Origin: Caldilineaceae bacterium
GTDB taxonomy: Bacteria; Chloroflexota; Anaerolineae; Caldilineales; Caldilineaceae
Assembly: GCA_958295845.1 (NCBI GenBank)
Contig: OY282376.1
Location: 2,245,022-2,309,021 of the forward strand
Length of the DNA stretch: 64,000 nucleotides
Reading direction: 5' to 3'
The first letter of the stretch is position 1, and each line of letters starts with the position of its first letter. A program made the translations under genes and the position numbers. Shown piece after piece: positions 16,493 through 26,586 of the stretch. Under the pieces are notes generated by a model that saw only the letters and a list, made by a program, of their open reading frames with translations, ran no database searches and was not told the DNA's origin.

Positions 16493-18115
16493 ATGACCAT
16501 CAAACAACGCGCCTCCTTCTGGGCATTCGTTTCATTGGCCGCCCTGCTGCTCACCGCTTGCGTTCCCTTACCCGCGGACCCCGGCATCCCGGTCAGTGGA
16601 CCCGCGCCGGAAACACCGCTGATCTCGATCCACAACCCTCTCGTGATCCCGGTTGGAGACACCCCCTCGTCGTCAGGCGGGCCGTTCCAGGATTGGCCGG
16701 CGTTCGAGGTCGAAGAGCACCGAATCAGAGTTTTCCACCCCAATCGATGGCTCTTCTTGCCCACACAGGAGGAACTGGCCGCGCTCCGTCTGCAATTGGG
16801 GGCAGACGAAGCCGCCGCAGCCTTCTTTGAAGAGCGTGAAGGCTACGTCCAATCCCTGACGCAGCCCGCCCAGGCCGAATACTTTGCCGGCGCCGGCTTC
16901 CCTTACGACCCTGACTCACCGCCAATGGAAACCAACGGATTCCATCTGCTCGCAGTACCCACCGAGGGCCGAACTCTCGAAACCTATGCCCGCAAGCTGA
17001 GCGACGAAATAGGGGCATCAGGGTTGGCAACTGTGGAAGGAATTGAGATCGGCCCTGGTCTGCGGCCGTGGGGTGAGGAAACAGCTTCGATCCAATACAG
17101 AATTGACGGCACACAGGCATTCGGAAACCGGGTCGTCACAGTCCCCGACACCGAGGTGGTCGGCTGGCGAGTGATACTGCTTTCTCCCGATGGCGGGACC
17201 TTTCTCACAGTCACCTACGACGTATGGGGCGAGTACGCAGAGTGGGTTGAGGGTCTGCTGCACGAGGTCGTTCGGCGAATCCAGTGGATCGACGATCCTG
17301 CCTATCTGCCCCGATCAGCGCCGTTGCTGACGCTCGAGCACCTCATGAATGTCCGCGCAGGTCCAGGTACCGACTATCCAATCCTCGGCAAGGCCGGCGT
17401 TGGGGACCAGTTCCCCGCGATCAGCCGGCGCCCTTCCGGCGGGCCAGCCGGCGGCTGGTGGCAGATCGAGTACCGCGGTCAACTGGGCTGGTTGCACGGC
17501 GACTATGTGACCGCGACAACCGGCGCCGAAGACGCCCCGCAAGCAGACGAATCCGGTTGGCTGACATATGAGGACGAGATTAGGGGGTTGTCACTTTCAC
17601 TTCCATCGGACTGGCGCTACTTTGACCCCGCGCGGCCCACAGAGTCCGACCTGGCACTCCTGTCCACCGCCAACAAGGTATCTGAAGAGCAGTTCGACGT
17701 TGTGGGCCTGGGCAAGATTGTATCGGACATGAGCCTCCGGCGCGACGACGCCGTTATCGGTCTTGGTCTGCAGACGGCCCCGCAGGATAGTGAAGCCAGC
17801 AACTTTATGCTTCTCTTCTCGTTCGCGGCAAATGGCCAAGACCTCGAGGGATACGCCCAGGCAGCCGCCGAGCAGACCTACAGCATCGAACCAGCCGTTG
17901 TTGAACTGGTACAGGGCATGAGGCCGTCAGGCGAAGACGTGGTATCCATCCGATACGGTGAATACGCGACCAACAACGTAGTATGGCAGTTCTGGCTCCT
18001 CTCACCAAACGGCGAAAATCTCATTGCGCTTGGGTTCAACATTCACCGCGACCAAATTGAGGAACTGGAACCTGTGATTACCGAAGTCGTGAACCGGTTG
18101 CACTGGATCGAATGA
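16493..18115 (+). CDS. Lipoprotein with bacterial SH3 (SH3b) domain
   Basis: A 540-residue exported lipoprotein. The signal peptide FWAFVSLAALLLTAC ends in the lipobox L-T-A-C, so the mature N-terminal Cys would be lipidated and the protein held on the outer face of the membrane. A mixed alpha/beta domain follows (about residues 60-275, ending FLTVTYDVWGEYAEWVEGLL). Then comes an SH3b domain (about 283-345; LMNVRAGPGTDYPILGKAGV and LGWLHGDYVT), and then a second domain resembling the first (QFWLLSPNGENLIALGFNIH against WRVILLSPDGGTFLTVTYDV), suggesting internal duplication around the SH3b domain. SH3b domains commonly bind cell-wall peptides. The ATG at 16493, seven codons into the frame, follows GGGAAGTGAG. 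Function unknown. Confidence 0.85.
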   Translation: MTIKQRASFWAFVSLAALLLTACVPLPADPGIPVSGPAPETPLISIHNPLVIPVGDTPSSSGGPFQDWPAFEVEEHRIRVFHPNRWLFLPTQEELAALRLQLGADEAAAAFFEEREGYVQSLTQPAQAEYFAGAGFPYDPDSPPMETNGFHLLAVPTEGRTLETYARKLSDEIGASGLATVEGIEIGPGLRPWGEETASIQYRIDGTQAFGNRVVTVPDTEVVGWRVILLSPDGGTFLTVTYDVWGEYAEWVEGLLHEVVRRIQWIDDPAYLPRSAPLLTLEHLMNVRAGPGTDYPILGKAGVGDQFPAISRRPSGGPAGGWWQIEYRGQLGWLHGDYVTATTGAEDAPQADESGWLTYEDEIRGLSLSLPSDWRYFDPARPTESDLALLSTANKVSEEQFDVVGLGKIVSDMSLRRDDAVIGLGLQTAPQDSEASNFMLLFSFAANGQDLEGYAQAAAEQTYSIEPAVVELVQGMRPSGEDVVSIRYGEYATNNVVWQFWLLSPNGENLIALGFNIHRDQIEELEPVITEVVNRLHWIE

Positions 18116-18795
18116 GAAGGCATTGCCCTATTGACGGCCTTCCGGGAGACGCCTGGCCAATCCTGTTCTAAATGCACAAGCGGGTCTATTGCTGCCTCAG
18201 TCCGACTCGGCGCTCCTGGAGCCTCCCGACTACATAGTCCATGCTATCTCAGATAAGTGTCGAACTGGTTCCTGAAATCATTCTGAAATGAAGTCAGTGG
18301 GAAATCAATACTTATCGTTTGGACTGCAAATGGATCACTGAATCTCCTCTCTCTTCATCCCAGATGCTCAGACCTTGTGAATCCACGCTGCAATAAACGC
18401 CTGCCAGACTACTAGGGCCAACCTAATCTGTCTCGTGTCAAAGCAGGCCCCCTTGGATAGAGCTGATTGACTAGACTGGGACCGATCTACCGGTTCCCCT
18501 TTCCGACAGGTCCAGGAGGCCGTCTCAAAAATTCTGTAGCAGTGAGTTCTTCCTAGCCAAGCCCATTTCTGCGTCAGATTTTTTCGGGAAATACAGTTCT
18601 TAAGGTCCCCGGTACGTAAATCCTTCACCTCCATCTCAAAATGTGAAGTGCGTCGCATGGCCAAGCAGTGTGAAAGTGTCATATTCAGATACTGCTTAGC
18701 CAATCTTGTTTGCGCGCTAGTACGCCGAATTGCCCAGTCGACGTTTGGAAGACTACAATGCGGGAAACGAAGCTACCCTAAGGAAAAAGAAGCCA
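18116..18795. other. 680-nt stretch without a recognisable gene
   Basis: No convincing coding region was seen. A 111-codon minus-strand frame (18368-18703) lacks a ribosome-binding site and resembles no family I recognise; it could be a decayed remnant. No clear hairpin terminator follows the lipoprotein gene. The promoter of the acyl-CoA dehydrogenase presumably lies near the right end but I cannot place it. Confidence 0.4.
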
Positions 18796-19968
18796 ATGAC
18801 GACACCTGTCGTAGACCTGTTCAAATTCGACGACCTCTTGACGCCCGCCCAGCGAGAACTCCGCGACCAGGTGCGAAACTATATGGAAGAAGTTGTCAGA
18901 CCCAATATCAACGACTATTGGGAAAGCGGCGAAATCGCGCTGGACTTGGCACTTGGTCTCCGCGACCTGCCTATCGTAGGCGGGTCCATGCAAGGCTATG
19001 GATGCGCCGGGCTCGATCACCTGAGCAGCGGCCTCGTAAAGTATGAAATCTGCCGCGTCGACGGCTCAATCGGGACAATCTTCGGCACACACTCAGGGCT
19101 GACAATGGGCTCGATCAGTCTGTACGGGTCGGAAGCGCAGAAGCAACGCTGGCTGCCGCCGATGGCGCGCATGGAGAAACTGGGTGCTTTTGCGCTGACA
19201 GAACCGCATCGCGGTTCCGACGCCGCCCACATTCTGACGACCGCTCGCCGCGTCGGCGATCATTACGTTCTCAATGGGCACAAGCGCTGGCCCGGCAACG
19301 CTACCATTGCGGACCTTGTTCTCGTCTGGGCGCGTGATGAAAGTGGGCGCTTTGGCGGCTTCGTGCTGGAAGACCCGTCCGAGCTGCCCGGTTACAGTGC
19401 CAAGCACATTGCGGGCAGAATCACGAAACGCGCCACCCACCTGGCAGATATCACCCTTGAAGACCTTCACATTCCTGCCGCCAACCGGCTCGCCAACTGC
19501 AGCAGTTTTCGCCATCTGAATGCCGTGCTGTCCCACACGCGTGCCGGCGTGGCGTGGGAGGCGGTCGGCCTGGCCGCCGGCTGCTACGAGATCGCCCTCA
19601 AGTATGCCTGTGAGAGGGAACAGTTCGGTAAGCCAATTGCTGCGTTCCAGCTGATGCAGGCCAAGCTGGTCGAGATGGCCTCCGATCTGGCACAGATGCA
19701 GCTCCTGGTGTGGCGGCTCGCGCAGCTGCAGGAGGCAGGCGAAGCGACGCCGGGACAGATCTCGCTCGCGAAACAAACGTGCGCCGCCAAGGCCCGACGG
19801 GCCGCCGCGCTGGCGCGTGAAATCCTCGGTGCAAACGGCATTCTCCTCGACAATCATGTCGCCCGTCTCTTTACCGATGTCGAGGCAACCTACACCTATG
19901 AAGGAACCAACGAGATAAACCTCTTGATCGCCGGCCGGGAAATCACCGGCATCGGCGCGTTCGTGTAA
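18796..19968 (+). CDS. Acyl-CoA dehydrogenase (glutaryl-CoA dehydrogenase-like)
   Basis: A 390-residue FAD-dependent acyl-CoA dehydrogenase. [20 protein letters not shown] begins the N-terminal helical domain. [20 protein letters not shown] is the FAD-contact motif, with TEPHRGSD in place of TEPxx[23 protein letters not shown] and [20 protein letters not shown] are the C-terminal helices, and [20 protein letters not shown] carries the catalytic Glu (YEGT). The position of the Glu and the overall layout are closest to glutaryl-CoA or short-chain dehydrogenases. I start at the ATG at 18796, preceded by AAGGAAAAAGAAG; 22 extra codons upstream are unlike the family. An acyl-CoA ligase gene follows 158 nt downstream, so the two may act in one CoA-thioester pathway. 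Confidence 0.9.
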   Translation: MTTPVVDLFKFDDLLTPAQRELRDQVRNYMEEVVRPNINDYWESGEIALDLALGLRDLPIVGGSMQGYGCAGLDHLSSGLVKYEICRVDGSIGTIFGTHSGLTMGSISLYGSEAQKQRWLPPMARMEKLGAFALTEPHRGSDAAHILTTARRVGDHYVLNGHKRWPGNATIADLVLVWARDESGRFGGFVLEDPSELPGYSAKHIAGRITKRATHLADITLEDLHIPAANRLANCSSFRHLNAVLSHTRAGVAWEAVGLAAGCYEIALKYACEREQFGKPIAAFQLMQAKLVEMASDLAQMQLLVWRLAQLQEAGEATPGQISLAKQTCAAKARRAAALAREILGANGILLDNHVARLFTDVEATYTYEGTNEINLLIAGREITGIGAFV

Positions 19969-20126
19969 CTCCCGTGTGTACGGGTCCGGGCTCGCAAAGG
20001 CTGGCCTGGACCAGGCTTGAGAACTGCATGTCCTTGCCACAAATGGCAGGAAGGCACTACAATCTCCGCAGCGTTCCCCCTCCCCAGTAACATCGAAGTC
20101 ACTGAGTAAAGTCAAGGAGCCATCGT

Positions 20127-21770
20127 ATGCTTACCGGCCTGATGATGGACTATCAGCTAACCATTGACCGCGTCCTGGAACACGGTAACCGCCTCTATCC
20201 CTACAAAAAGATTAAGACCAAGCTCCCCGACTTTACACTGCACGAGTACACCTACAGAGACCTCTACAGGCGGGTGAAGCGGCTGTGCAATGTGCTTGAG
20301 GGGCTGGGCGTAGAGCCGGGTGACCGCGTCGGGACCTTTGCCTGGAACAACCACCAGCACGTGGAGCTCTACTTTGCCGCCCCTGGCGCCGGTGCCGTTG
20401 TGCATACACTCAACATTCGCCTCTTCCCCGACCAGTTGGCCTACATCATCAACCACGCCGAGGACAAGGTGATCTTTGTTGACGCGACGCTGCTACCGCT
20501 TATCGAAAAGGTATCGCAGCGAATCCCCGCTGTCGAGCATGTCGTGCTGTTCAACGGGCCGCAAGGGGGCACTGAGACGGATTTGCAGGGGGAAGTTCAC
20601 GACTACGAGACCCTGATGGCCGCGGCGTACGATGAGTACACCTGGCGCGTGGAGGGGGAGAATCAGGCGATGGGTCTCTGTTATACCAGCGGCACGACCG
20701 GCCATCCCAAAGGTTCACTCTACAGCCACCGTTCGATGTACCTGCACACGGTTGGTTCGTGCCAGGCGGCCGCCATCGGCGTCACCGAGAACGATGTGGT
20801 GATGCCGGTTGTGCCCCAGTTCCACGCGATGGCGTGGGGTCTCCCATATGCCGCCGTCAATGTCGGCGCCGACCTTGTTCTTCCGGGCCCGCACATGCAG
20901 CCCTCTGCCCTGGCAGAGCTGATCGAATCCGAGCGAGTGACAATCGCAGCCGGCGTGCCGACGATCTGGAACGGCCTCTATCACGACCTCAAACAAAACC
21001 CACGCGATATTTCATGCATCCGCGCCCTGGTCGTGGGCGGCTCCGCCATGCCCCGCAGCCTGATCGAGGCCTATGAGAAGGAGCTTGATGTAAACGTGGT
21101 GCACGCCTGGGGCATGACGGAAATGTCGCCGCTGGGAACCGTATCAAAGCTTCTAACCCACCACCTCGACCAGCCCCAGGACCAGCAATGGGACATAAAG
21201 GCTCGCCAGGGCTACCCGATTTCCGGGGTGGAGATGCGCATCGTCAACGAGGAGGGCCAGGAGCTACCCTGGGACGGGACAACGATGGGCGAACTGCAGG
21301 TGCGCGGACCGTGGGTGGCGCGCGCCTACTACAAGCTGGACGGTGGCGAAGACAGCTTCACCGAGGACGGCTGGTTCCGTACCGGGGACGTCGTCACCAT
21401 CACCGAAGACGGCTTCATGACGATCACCGATCGCACGAAGGATCTGGTCAAGAGCGGAGGCGAGTGGATCTCGTCAGTGGAGCTGGAAAACCTCCTCATG
21501 GGCCACCCGCAGGTGCTGGAAGCCGCCGTGATCGCGGTACCCCACCAGCGCTGGCAGGAACGGCCCCTGGCGGTTGTAGTGCCGACCGACACCGAAAACC
21601 CGCCCGCAGCCGGTGAGCTGCAACAGTTTCTCGAACCGCAAGTTGCCAGTTGGTGGCTGCCCGATGACTACCTGCTGGCCGACGAGATTCCCAAGACAGG
21701 GACCGGGAAGTTTGACAAAAAAGTACTGCGGGAGAGCTACGGCAGCGGTAAGCCAGCGTCTGCGAAATGA
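20127..21770 (+). CDS. AMP-dependent acyl-CoA synthetase (long/medium-chain fatty acid-CoA ligase type)
   Basis: A 547-residue ANL-superfamily enzyme that activates a carboxylic acid with ATP to the acyl-adenylate and transfers it to Co[21 protein letters not shown] is the phosphate-binding P-loop-like motif. [15 protein letters not shown] is the adenine-binding motif. [20 protein letters not shown] and [20 protein letters not shown] are the hinge region, and [15 protein letters not shown] contains the C-terminal catalytic Lys. The order and spacing fit fatty acid or aryl acid ligases; the chain length cannot be told. AAGGAG lies 8 nt before the ATG. Downstream of the acyl-CoA dehydrogenase gene, likely in the same transcript. 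Confidence 0.92.
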   Translation: MLTGLMMDYQLTIDRVLEHGNRLYPYKKIKTKLPDFTLHEYTYRDLYRRVKRLCNVLEGLGVEPGDRVGTFAWNNHQHVELYFAAPGAGAVVHTLNIRLFPDQLAYIINHAEDKVIFVDATLLPLIEKVSQRIPAVEHVVLFNGPQGGTETDLQGEVHDYETLMAAAYDEYTWRVEGENQAMGLCYTSGTTGHPKGSLYSHRSMYLHTVGSCQAAAIGVTENDVVMPVVPQFHAMAWGLPYAAVNVGADLVLPGPHMQPSALAELIESERVTIAAGVPTIWNGLYHDLKQNPRDISCIRALVVGGSAMPRSLIEAYEKELDVNVVHAWGMTEMSPLGTVSKLLTHHLDQPQDQQWDIKARQGYPISGVEMRIVNEEGQELPWDGTTMGELQVRGPWVARAYYKLDGGEDSFTEDGWFRTGDVVTITEDGFMTITDRTKDLVKSGGEWISSVELENLLMGHPQVLEAAVIAVPHQRWQERPLAVVVPTDTENPPAAGELQQFLEPQVASWWLPDDYLLADEIPKTGTGKFDKKVLRESYGSGKPASAK

Positions 21771-21999
21771 CGTTCAGAGATCAGGTCCGCCCCATTTCTC
21801 CTACTGACAAGGCTCTGAAATCCTTCTGCCCCTTGGTAGGACCATAGAGGACAACGCCGGACAACCCTTCTGATCCCCAGGGAATCCATTCGAGGTCTCT
21901 TTTTCCTCCAGTCGCGTGCCCGCTAATCTCCGCGAGGCCCATTACGCACGCCCTGGGCAATGCGCCCCTTGGATCATCCAGTCACAGAGCACAGGCAAA

Positions 22000-22890
22000 T
22001 CAGTGCGCGTCCGCCCAGGCCTGACGCAGCATTTCGATGCTCTTTGGGACTGCCGTCGCCGCGTTTTCAGCGCCTTCCATCTCAATGGAGCAGTACCCGC
22101 GCCAGCCCGCGTTAAGCAGGATGCGGAAGACACGCGCGTAATCGAGATCCAGCGTGTACCAGGAGCCGCCGCCGGGGTAAGTCTTGGCGTGCGCAAGGCA
22201 AACATGGGGGGCGACCCGTTCCATTGCGCCGTACATGTCCTCCTCAAAGATGAAGTTGCCCATATCGAGGATTGCCTGCAGCCACGGCGAGTCTATAGTC
22301 TCGATGATGCGCGCCATGTCTTGGGCGAACGTGGTAAGGCCCCAATGGTTTTCGAGTAGGAGAAGCACGCCCCGCCGTTCAGCGTGCGGCAGGCAGCGTT
22401 CGATGGCGTCGATTACCCAGCCAAAGCCGTCATCCATGGTGACGCCGTCCCACGGCTCAACCCAGCCCTTCGCCTTGATCAAGTCGTCGAAGCTTCCCTG
22501 CTTGCGGAAGCCCCCCGAGTTGACGCGAATCGAAGGGATGCCCATCTCATGCGCGAGGTCGATGCACTGCAGCGTGTGGTCGATGTGCTGCTGCCGAGTG
22601 GCTGCGTCGTCGTGGACAAAGTCCTGGTGGATCGACAAATTGTACAGGTCCAGCCCGAGCGAGAAAGCGTGCCTTTTTAGCTTCTGAAGGTAGGCATTTT
22701 CCTCCGATTCCATCTGACGGTGGAGGATTTCCACCCCCGAGAGACCCAGCTCTGCGGCAGCGTCCAGCACCGATTCGATGGGCGTCTTCTCCGGCGTGAA
22801 ATGCCAGTAGGAGTAAGTCGATGTGCCGAGGCGGAGGCTGTTGTGCGATGAAACCGTCCCACCCGGCGAACTGTTTTGGCCAACAGACAT
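22000..22890 (-). CDS. Sugar phosphate isomerase/epimerase-like TIM-barrel protein
   Basis: A 296-residue xylose isomerase-like TIM barrel. LRLGTSTYSYWHFTPEKTPI and LSGVEILHRQMES are the first strands. SIRVNSGGFRK, VLLLLENHWGLTTFAQDMAR (metal-ligand Glu), LQAILDMGNFIFEEDMYGAM (Asp), VCLAHAKTYP and YCSIEMEGAENAATAV (terminal Glu) follow the family order of metal ligands. The ATG at 22890 has CGGAG upstream and removes a 37-codon extension overlapping ilvD. It is the last gene after ilvD in the long minus-strand biosynthetic run, 53 nt from it, yet looks catabolic, so any shared transcription may be incidental. Substrate unknown. Confidence 0.87.
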   Translation of the reverse strand: MSVGQNSSPGGTVSSHNSLRLGTSTYSYWHFTPEKTPIESVLDAAAELGLSGVEILHRQMESEENAYLQKLKRHAFSLGLDLYNLSIHQDFVHDDAATRQQHIDHTLQCIDLAHEMGIPSIRVNSGGFRKQGSFDDLIKAKGWVEPWDGVTMDDGFGWVIDAIERCLPHAERRGVLLLLENHWGLTTFAQDMARIIETIDSPWLQAILDMGNFIFEEDMYGAMERVAPHVCLAHAKTYPGGGSWYTLDLDYARVFRILLNAGWRGYCSIEMEGAENAATAVPKSIEMLRQAWADAH

Positions 22891-22943
22891 GGCGTTATCT
22901 CCGTTCAGTTTTTTTGTGCTAGCGATTCCCGAAGACGAGGCAA

Positions 22944-24653
22944 TCAAGCGTCGGTGACGCAGCCCTCCGAAGCGCTGGATACCGTCCTGATATACTTCCA
23001 AAGGACGCCGCTTTTCGCCTTGTATTCCGGCGGACTCCAGGCTACGCGCCGGCGGTCGATCTCCTCTTCTGAGACCTCAAGCGTGAGCGCATTGCTCTCC
23101 GCGTCGATGGTGATGGTGTCACCGTTCTGCACAAGTGCGAGCAGCCCGCCCTCCTGCGCCTCCGGCGTGATGTGGCCGACAACGAAACCGTGACTGCCGC
23201 CGGAGAATCGGCCGTCCGTAATCAGTGCGACATCCTTGCCCAACCCTTTGCCCATGATGGCCGCAGTGATGCTTAGCATCTCCCGCATCCCGGGTCCCCC
23301 CTTGGGGCCCTCGTAACGGATGACGACGACATTGCCGGGCAGGACCTCGTCGCTCTCGATTCCAGCAAGACAGTCCTCTTCAGAATCATAGCAGACAGCC
23401 GGTCCGCTGAAACGTGTCCCCTCTTTGCCCGTAATCTTGGCCACGGCGCTGGTTTCTGCCAGATTGCCGTAGAGAATCTGCAGATGGCCGGTCTCCTTGA
23501 TCGGCTCATCAACCGGCATGATAATCTTCTGGCCTTCGCTCAGGTCGGGAACCGTTTCCAGGTTCTCAGCTAGTGTTTTGCCCGTAACCGTCATGCAGTC
23601 ACCGTGGAGGAATCCTTCGCGCAGCAGCATCTTCTGCACGCCCGGTACGCCGCCGACCTCGTAAAGATCCTCCATGACGTATTCCCCGCTGGGCTTGAGG
23701 TCCGCAAGCAAGGGGGTGCGGTCCGAAATCTCCTGGAAGTCGTCGACAGTCAGTTGGGCGTTGGTGGCCTTGGCGATGGCCAGCAGGTGCAGCACCGCAT
23801 TGGTCGAGCCGCCCAAAATGACCGTGAGCGTGATGGCATTCTCGAAGGCCTTTCGCGTCAGAATGTCGAGCGGCTTCAGGTCCATTTCGAGCAGATTGCG
23901 AATTGCTGCGCCGGCTTCAATGCACTCCTGCTGCTTGCCCTCGCTGGTCGCCGGATATGAGGAGCTGTACGGCAGGCTCATGCCCAGAGTCTCGATGGCG
24001 GAGGCCATCGTATTGGCAGTGTACATGCCGCCGCAGGCGCCCTCGCCGGGGCAGGCATTGCGCAGGACCTCGCGCATCTGCGCCTCGTCAATGTCGGCCG
24101 CCAGATATTGACCATACGCCTCGAAAGCCGAAATAATGTCCAGCTTCCGTACGCTGCCGTTGCCAGGCTGCTGCAGTAAGCCGGGGCTGATCGTCCCGCC
24201 GTAGACCATCAGGCTAGGGCGGTTTACACGCGCCATCGCCATCAGCACACCCGGCATATTCTTGTCGCAGCCGGGCAGAGAAATGTTTGCGTCATACCAC
24301 TGGGCGAGCATCACCGCCTCTATCGAATCGGCGATGATGTCTCGGCTCAGAAGAGACAGTTTCATGCCGGAAGTGCCCATGGACATACCGTCGCTGACGC
24401 CGATCGTGTGAAAAATGAGTCCCACCGCACCCGCGTCCTGCACCCCCTGCTTGACCCGCCGCGAAAGGGCGTTCAGGTGCATGTTACAGGTGTTGCCCTC
24501 CCAGCCCATCGAGGCGATGCCGACCTGGGGCTTCTGCATATCTTCGTCGGTCAACCCCACCCCGTAGAGCATCGCCTGCGAGCCGACCTGCGATATCGTC
24601 TGTGTGAGTACGCTGCTGTACTTATTGAGTTTGCTGCTGGTGGTGATTGACAT
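22944..24653 (-). CDS. ilvD: Dihydroxy-acid dehydratase
   Basis: A 569-residue enzyme that dehydrates 2,3-dihydroxy-isovalerate and 2,3-dihydroxy-3-methylvalerate to the 2-oxo acids, the third common step of valine and isoleucine synthesis. Iron-sulfur ligands are visible in [20 protein letters not shown] and [20 protein letters not shown], with the third conserved Cys in the N-terminal [28 protein letters not shown] is the conserved C-terminal active-site motif with the catalytic Ser. Length is normal for the family (about 560). AGGATAG precedes the ATG. It follows cimA by 59 nt in the same direction, matching its role downstream of citramalate-derived 2-oxobutyrate. Confidence 0.97.
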   Translation of the reverse strand: MSITTSSKLNKYSSVLTQTISQVGSQAMLYGVGLTDEDMQKPQVGIASMGWEGNTCNMHLNALSRRVKQGVQDAGAVGLIFHTIGVSDGMSMGTSGMKLSLLSRDIIADSIEAVMLAQWYDANISLPGCDKNMPGVLMAMARVNRPSLMVYGGTISPGLLQQPGNGSVRKLDIISAFEAYGQYLAADIDEAQMREVLRNACPGEGACGGMYTANTMASAIETLGMSLPYSSSYPATSEGKQQECIEAGAAIRNLLEMDLKPLDILTRKAFENAITLTVILGGSTNAVLHLLAIAKATNAQLTVDDFQEISDRTPLLADLKPSGEYVMEDLYEVGGVPGVQKMLLREGFLHGDCMTVTGKTLAENLETVPDLSEGQKIIMPVDEPIKETGHLQILYGNLAETSAVAKITGKEGTRFSGPAVCYDSEEDCLAGIESDEVLPGNVVVIRYEGPKGGPGMREMLSITAAIMGKGLGKDVALITDGRFSGGSHGFVVGHITPEAQEGGLLALVQNGDTITIDAESNALTLEVSEEEIDRRRVAWSPPEYKAKSGVLWKYIRTVSSASEGCVTDA

Positions 24654-24712
24654 GGGATTCTCTATCCTGTTGAAAAGTGGCCTTCTTGTACCGTCTGCCG
24701 AAACACGTCTTG

Positions 24713-26476
24713 CTAGCCGGCGCTGGAGAATTCCGCGCTCCGGCTACTCTCGGACACCATTCGCAAGCCGTCCGGCGGAGTTTCGCCGGCCGCCGGCTGC
24801 GGATGATCGATTTCGGCGCCGCGGGCCGGAAGCCTGCTCTCCGCACCTGGGTGATAGTTGATAAGGAAGTATTCGACGGCGTCTGAGATCGCTGTCCAGC
24901 TGGCCTCTATGATATTGGTGCTGGCGCCGACCGTCGTCCAGTTATGCACGCCGTCAGAACTGGTGATGAGTACACGTACCGATGCCCCCGTACCCTGGTC
25001 GCTGTTGATGATCCGTACTTTATAGTCGAGAAGGTGCATCCGGTCCAGGTTGGGAAAGTGACCCTGGATTGCCTTGCGAAGCGCTAGCATCAAGGCATTG
25101 ACCGGCCCATTGCCCTCGGCTACCTCGTGATAAATTCGGTCCCCCACCTCAGCCTTGATCGTCGCCTCAGATGAGAGCCCGCGCCCGGCGCGGTTCGCCA
25201 CCGATACGCTGTAGTCAATGAGCGAGAAGCTCGGCTGATAACCTTCCTGCGACCGGCGCAACATGAGATCAACACTTGCTTCGGCGCTTTCAAATTCGAA
25301 GCCGACGTTCTCTAACTCTTTGATCTGCTGGAGCACAGCCCTTTCCTTCTCCCGCGACAGCCCTTCGACGCCGAACTCATCCGCCTTGATCGCGATATTG
25401 TCTTTGCCGCTAAGCTCACTGACAAGAACCCGCGTCTGGTTGCCCAGGCTTTCGGGCTCAACGTGTTGGTAGCTGTCCACGTTCTTCAGGACCGCGTTGA
25501 CATGCGTCCCGCCCTTGTGGGCGAAGGCGCTCTGGCCGACAAAAGGCTGGTGCGCATTGGGCCGCAGATTCGCGAGCTCATTGACGTAGTGGCTGAGGTC
25601 GGTCAGGTGGGCCAGCTTCTCCTCCGAGACGAGGTCGTAGCCCATTTTCAACTGCATATTTGCGACAATACTGACGAGATTGGCGTTACCGCAGCGTTCC
25701 CCATAGCCGTTGATGGTCCCCTGCACATGGCTGCAACCGTTGCGGATCGCCTCCAGCGAGTTGGCCACGCCGGTGTCACTGTCGTTGTGGGCGTGGATTC
25801 CAAGCGTGACCTTCCCTTCCCATGTCTGGCCGCCAGTCCCATCACCGTTCCCACTTTCACCGGGGGACGCCAAGGCGGCTGACAGGTCGCGGCGCACTGC
25901 TCGCACAATCTCGCCAACTTCCCACGCCAGGCTGCCCCCGTTGGTGTCGCAGAGTACGACGCAAGTGGCCCCGCCCGCGATGGCCTGCCTGAGAGTCTCC
26001 ACGGCATATTCGGAATTCTTCTTGTAGCCATCAAAGAAATGCTCGGCATCGTAAACCACCTCACGACCTCGGCTGGCCAGATAGGCCACCGACTCGCGAA
26101 TCATGCGCAGATTCTCTTCCGGCGTCGTCTGCAGCACATCGCGTACGTGCAGGTCCCAGCTCTTGCCGAAAAGTGAAACGACCGGCGTGTTGGCCTCTAG
26201 CAGCAGCTGAATCTGTGGGTCGTCAGCCGGGTCGGTGTCCCGTTTGCAGGTGGAGCCGAAGGCGGTCAGACGCGCCTGTTTGAGTGACAGTTCGCTCCCG
26301 GCCCGTTCAAAGAACTCCATGTCCTTCGGATTGGAGCCGGGCCAGCCGCCCTCGATGTAGTCGACGCCGAACTCGTCCAGGCGAGCGGCGATATGCAGTT
26401 TGTCGTCACAGCTGAGCGACACGCCTTCGGCCTGAGTGCCGTCGCGCAGTGTCGTATCAAAAAGTTGGATCTTCAC
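24713..26476 (-). CDS. cimA: (R)-citramalate synthase
   Basis: A 587-residue DRE-TIM metallolyase that condenses pyruvate and acetyl-CoA to citramalate, the threonine-independent entry to isoleucine. [20 protein letters not shown] is the catalytic and metal-binding opening. [20 protein letters not shown] with its GGWPGSNP motif is characteristic of the CimA/homocitrate-like branch rather than Leu[21 protein letters not shown] supplies the metal-binding H-x-H. The C-terminal LeuA-type regulatory domain (about 430-545) includes [24 protein letters not shown] start follows GGAG by 9 nt. Immediately upstream lie three 17-bp direct repeats. It stands between ppc and ilvD, and leuCD/leuB of the same run catalyse its next two steps. 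Confidence 0.94.
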   Translation of the reverse strand: MKIQLFDTTLRDGTQAEGVSLSCDDKLHIAARLDEFGVDYIEGGWPGSNPKDMEFFERAGSELSLKQARLTAFGSTCKRDTDPADDPQIQLLLEANTPVVSLFGKSWDLHVRDVLQTTPEENLRMIRESVAYLASRGREVVYDAEHFFDGYKKNSEYAVETLRQAIAGGATCVVLCDTNGGSLAWEVGEIVRAVRRDLSAALASPGESGNGDGTGGQTWEGKVTLGIHAHNDSDTGVANSLEAIRNGCSHVQGTINGYGERCGNANLVSIVANMQLKMGYDLVSEEKLAHLTDLSHYVNELANLRPNAHQPFVGQSAFAHKGGTHVNAVLKNVDSYQHVEPESLGNQTRVLVSELSGKDNIAIKADEFGVEGLSREKERAVLQQIKELENVGFEFESAEASVDLMLRRSQEGYQPSFSLIDYSVSVANRAGRGLSSEATIKAEVGDRIYHEVAEGNGPVNALMLALRKAIQGHFPNLDRMHLLDYKVRIINSDQGTGASVRVLITSSDGVHNWTTVGASTNIIEASWTAISDAVEYFLINYHPGAESRLPARGAEIDHPQPAAGETPPDGLRMVSESSRSAEFSSAG

Positions 26477-26489
26477 GTCTCTTAACTCC

Positions 26490-26540
26490 GTTACAATTCA
26501 GTCACTTGTACTATTCAGTCACTTATACAGTTCAGTCACT
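26490..26540. repeat. Three 17-bp direct repeats immediately upstream of cimA
   Basis: Head-to-tail units at 26490-26506, 26507-26523 and 26524-26540. On the transcribed (minus) strand they read AGTGACTGAATTGTAAC, AGTGACTGAATAGTACA and AGTGACTGAACTGTATA, sharing AGTGACTGAA and GTA. The right-hand unit lies in the perfect inverted repeat TTCAGT-C-ACTGAA (26531-26543). Their place, 14 nt before the cimA start codon, makes an operator or leader-RNA role possible. Confidence 0.85.
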
Positions 26541-26586
26541 GAAATGGCCGAATGGCCCATCATCGTTTCCGGGCTGCTAAAAGAGA

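Noticed and set aside
18368..18703. 111-codon minus-strand frame before the acyl-CoA dehydrogenase gene
   Set aside because: No ribosome-binding site, no recognisable family and unusual composition; kept only as a note in the gap entry.
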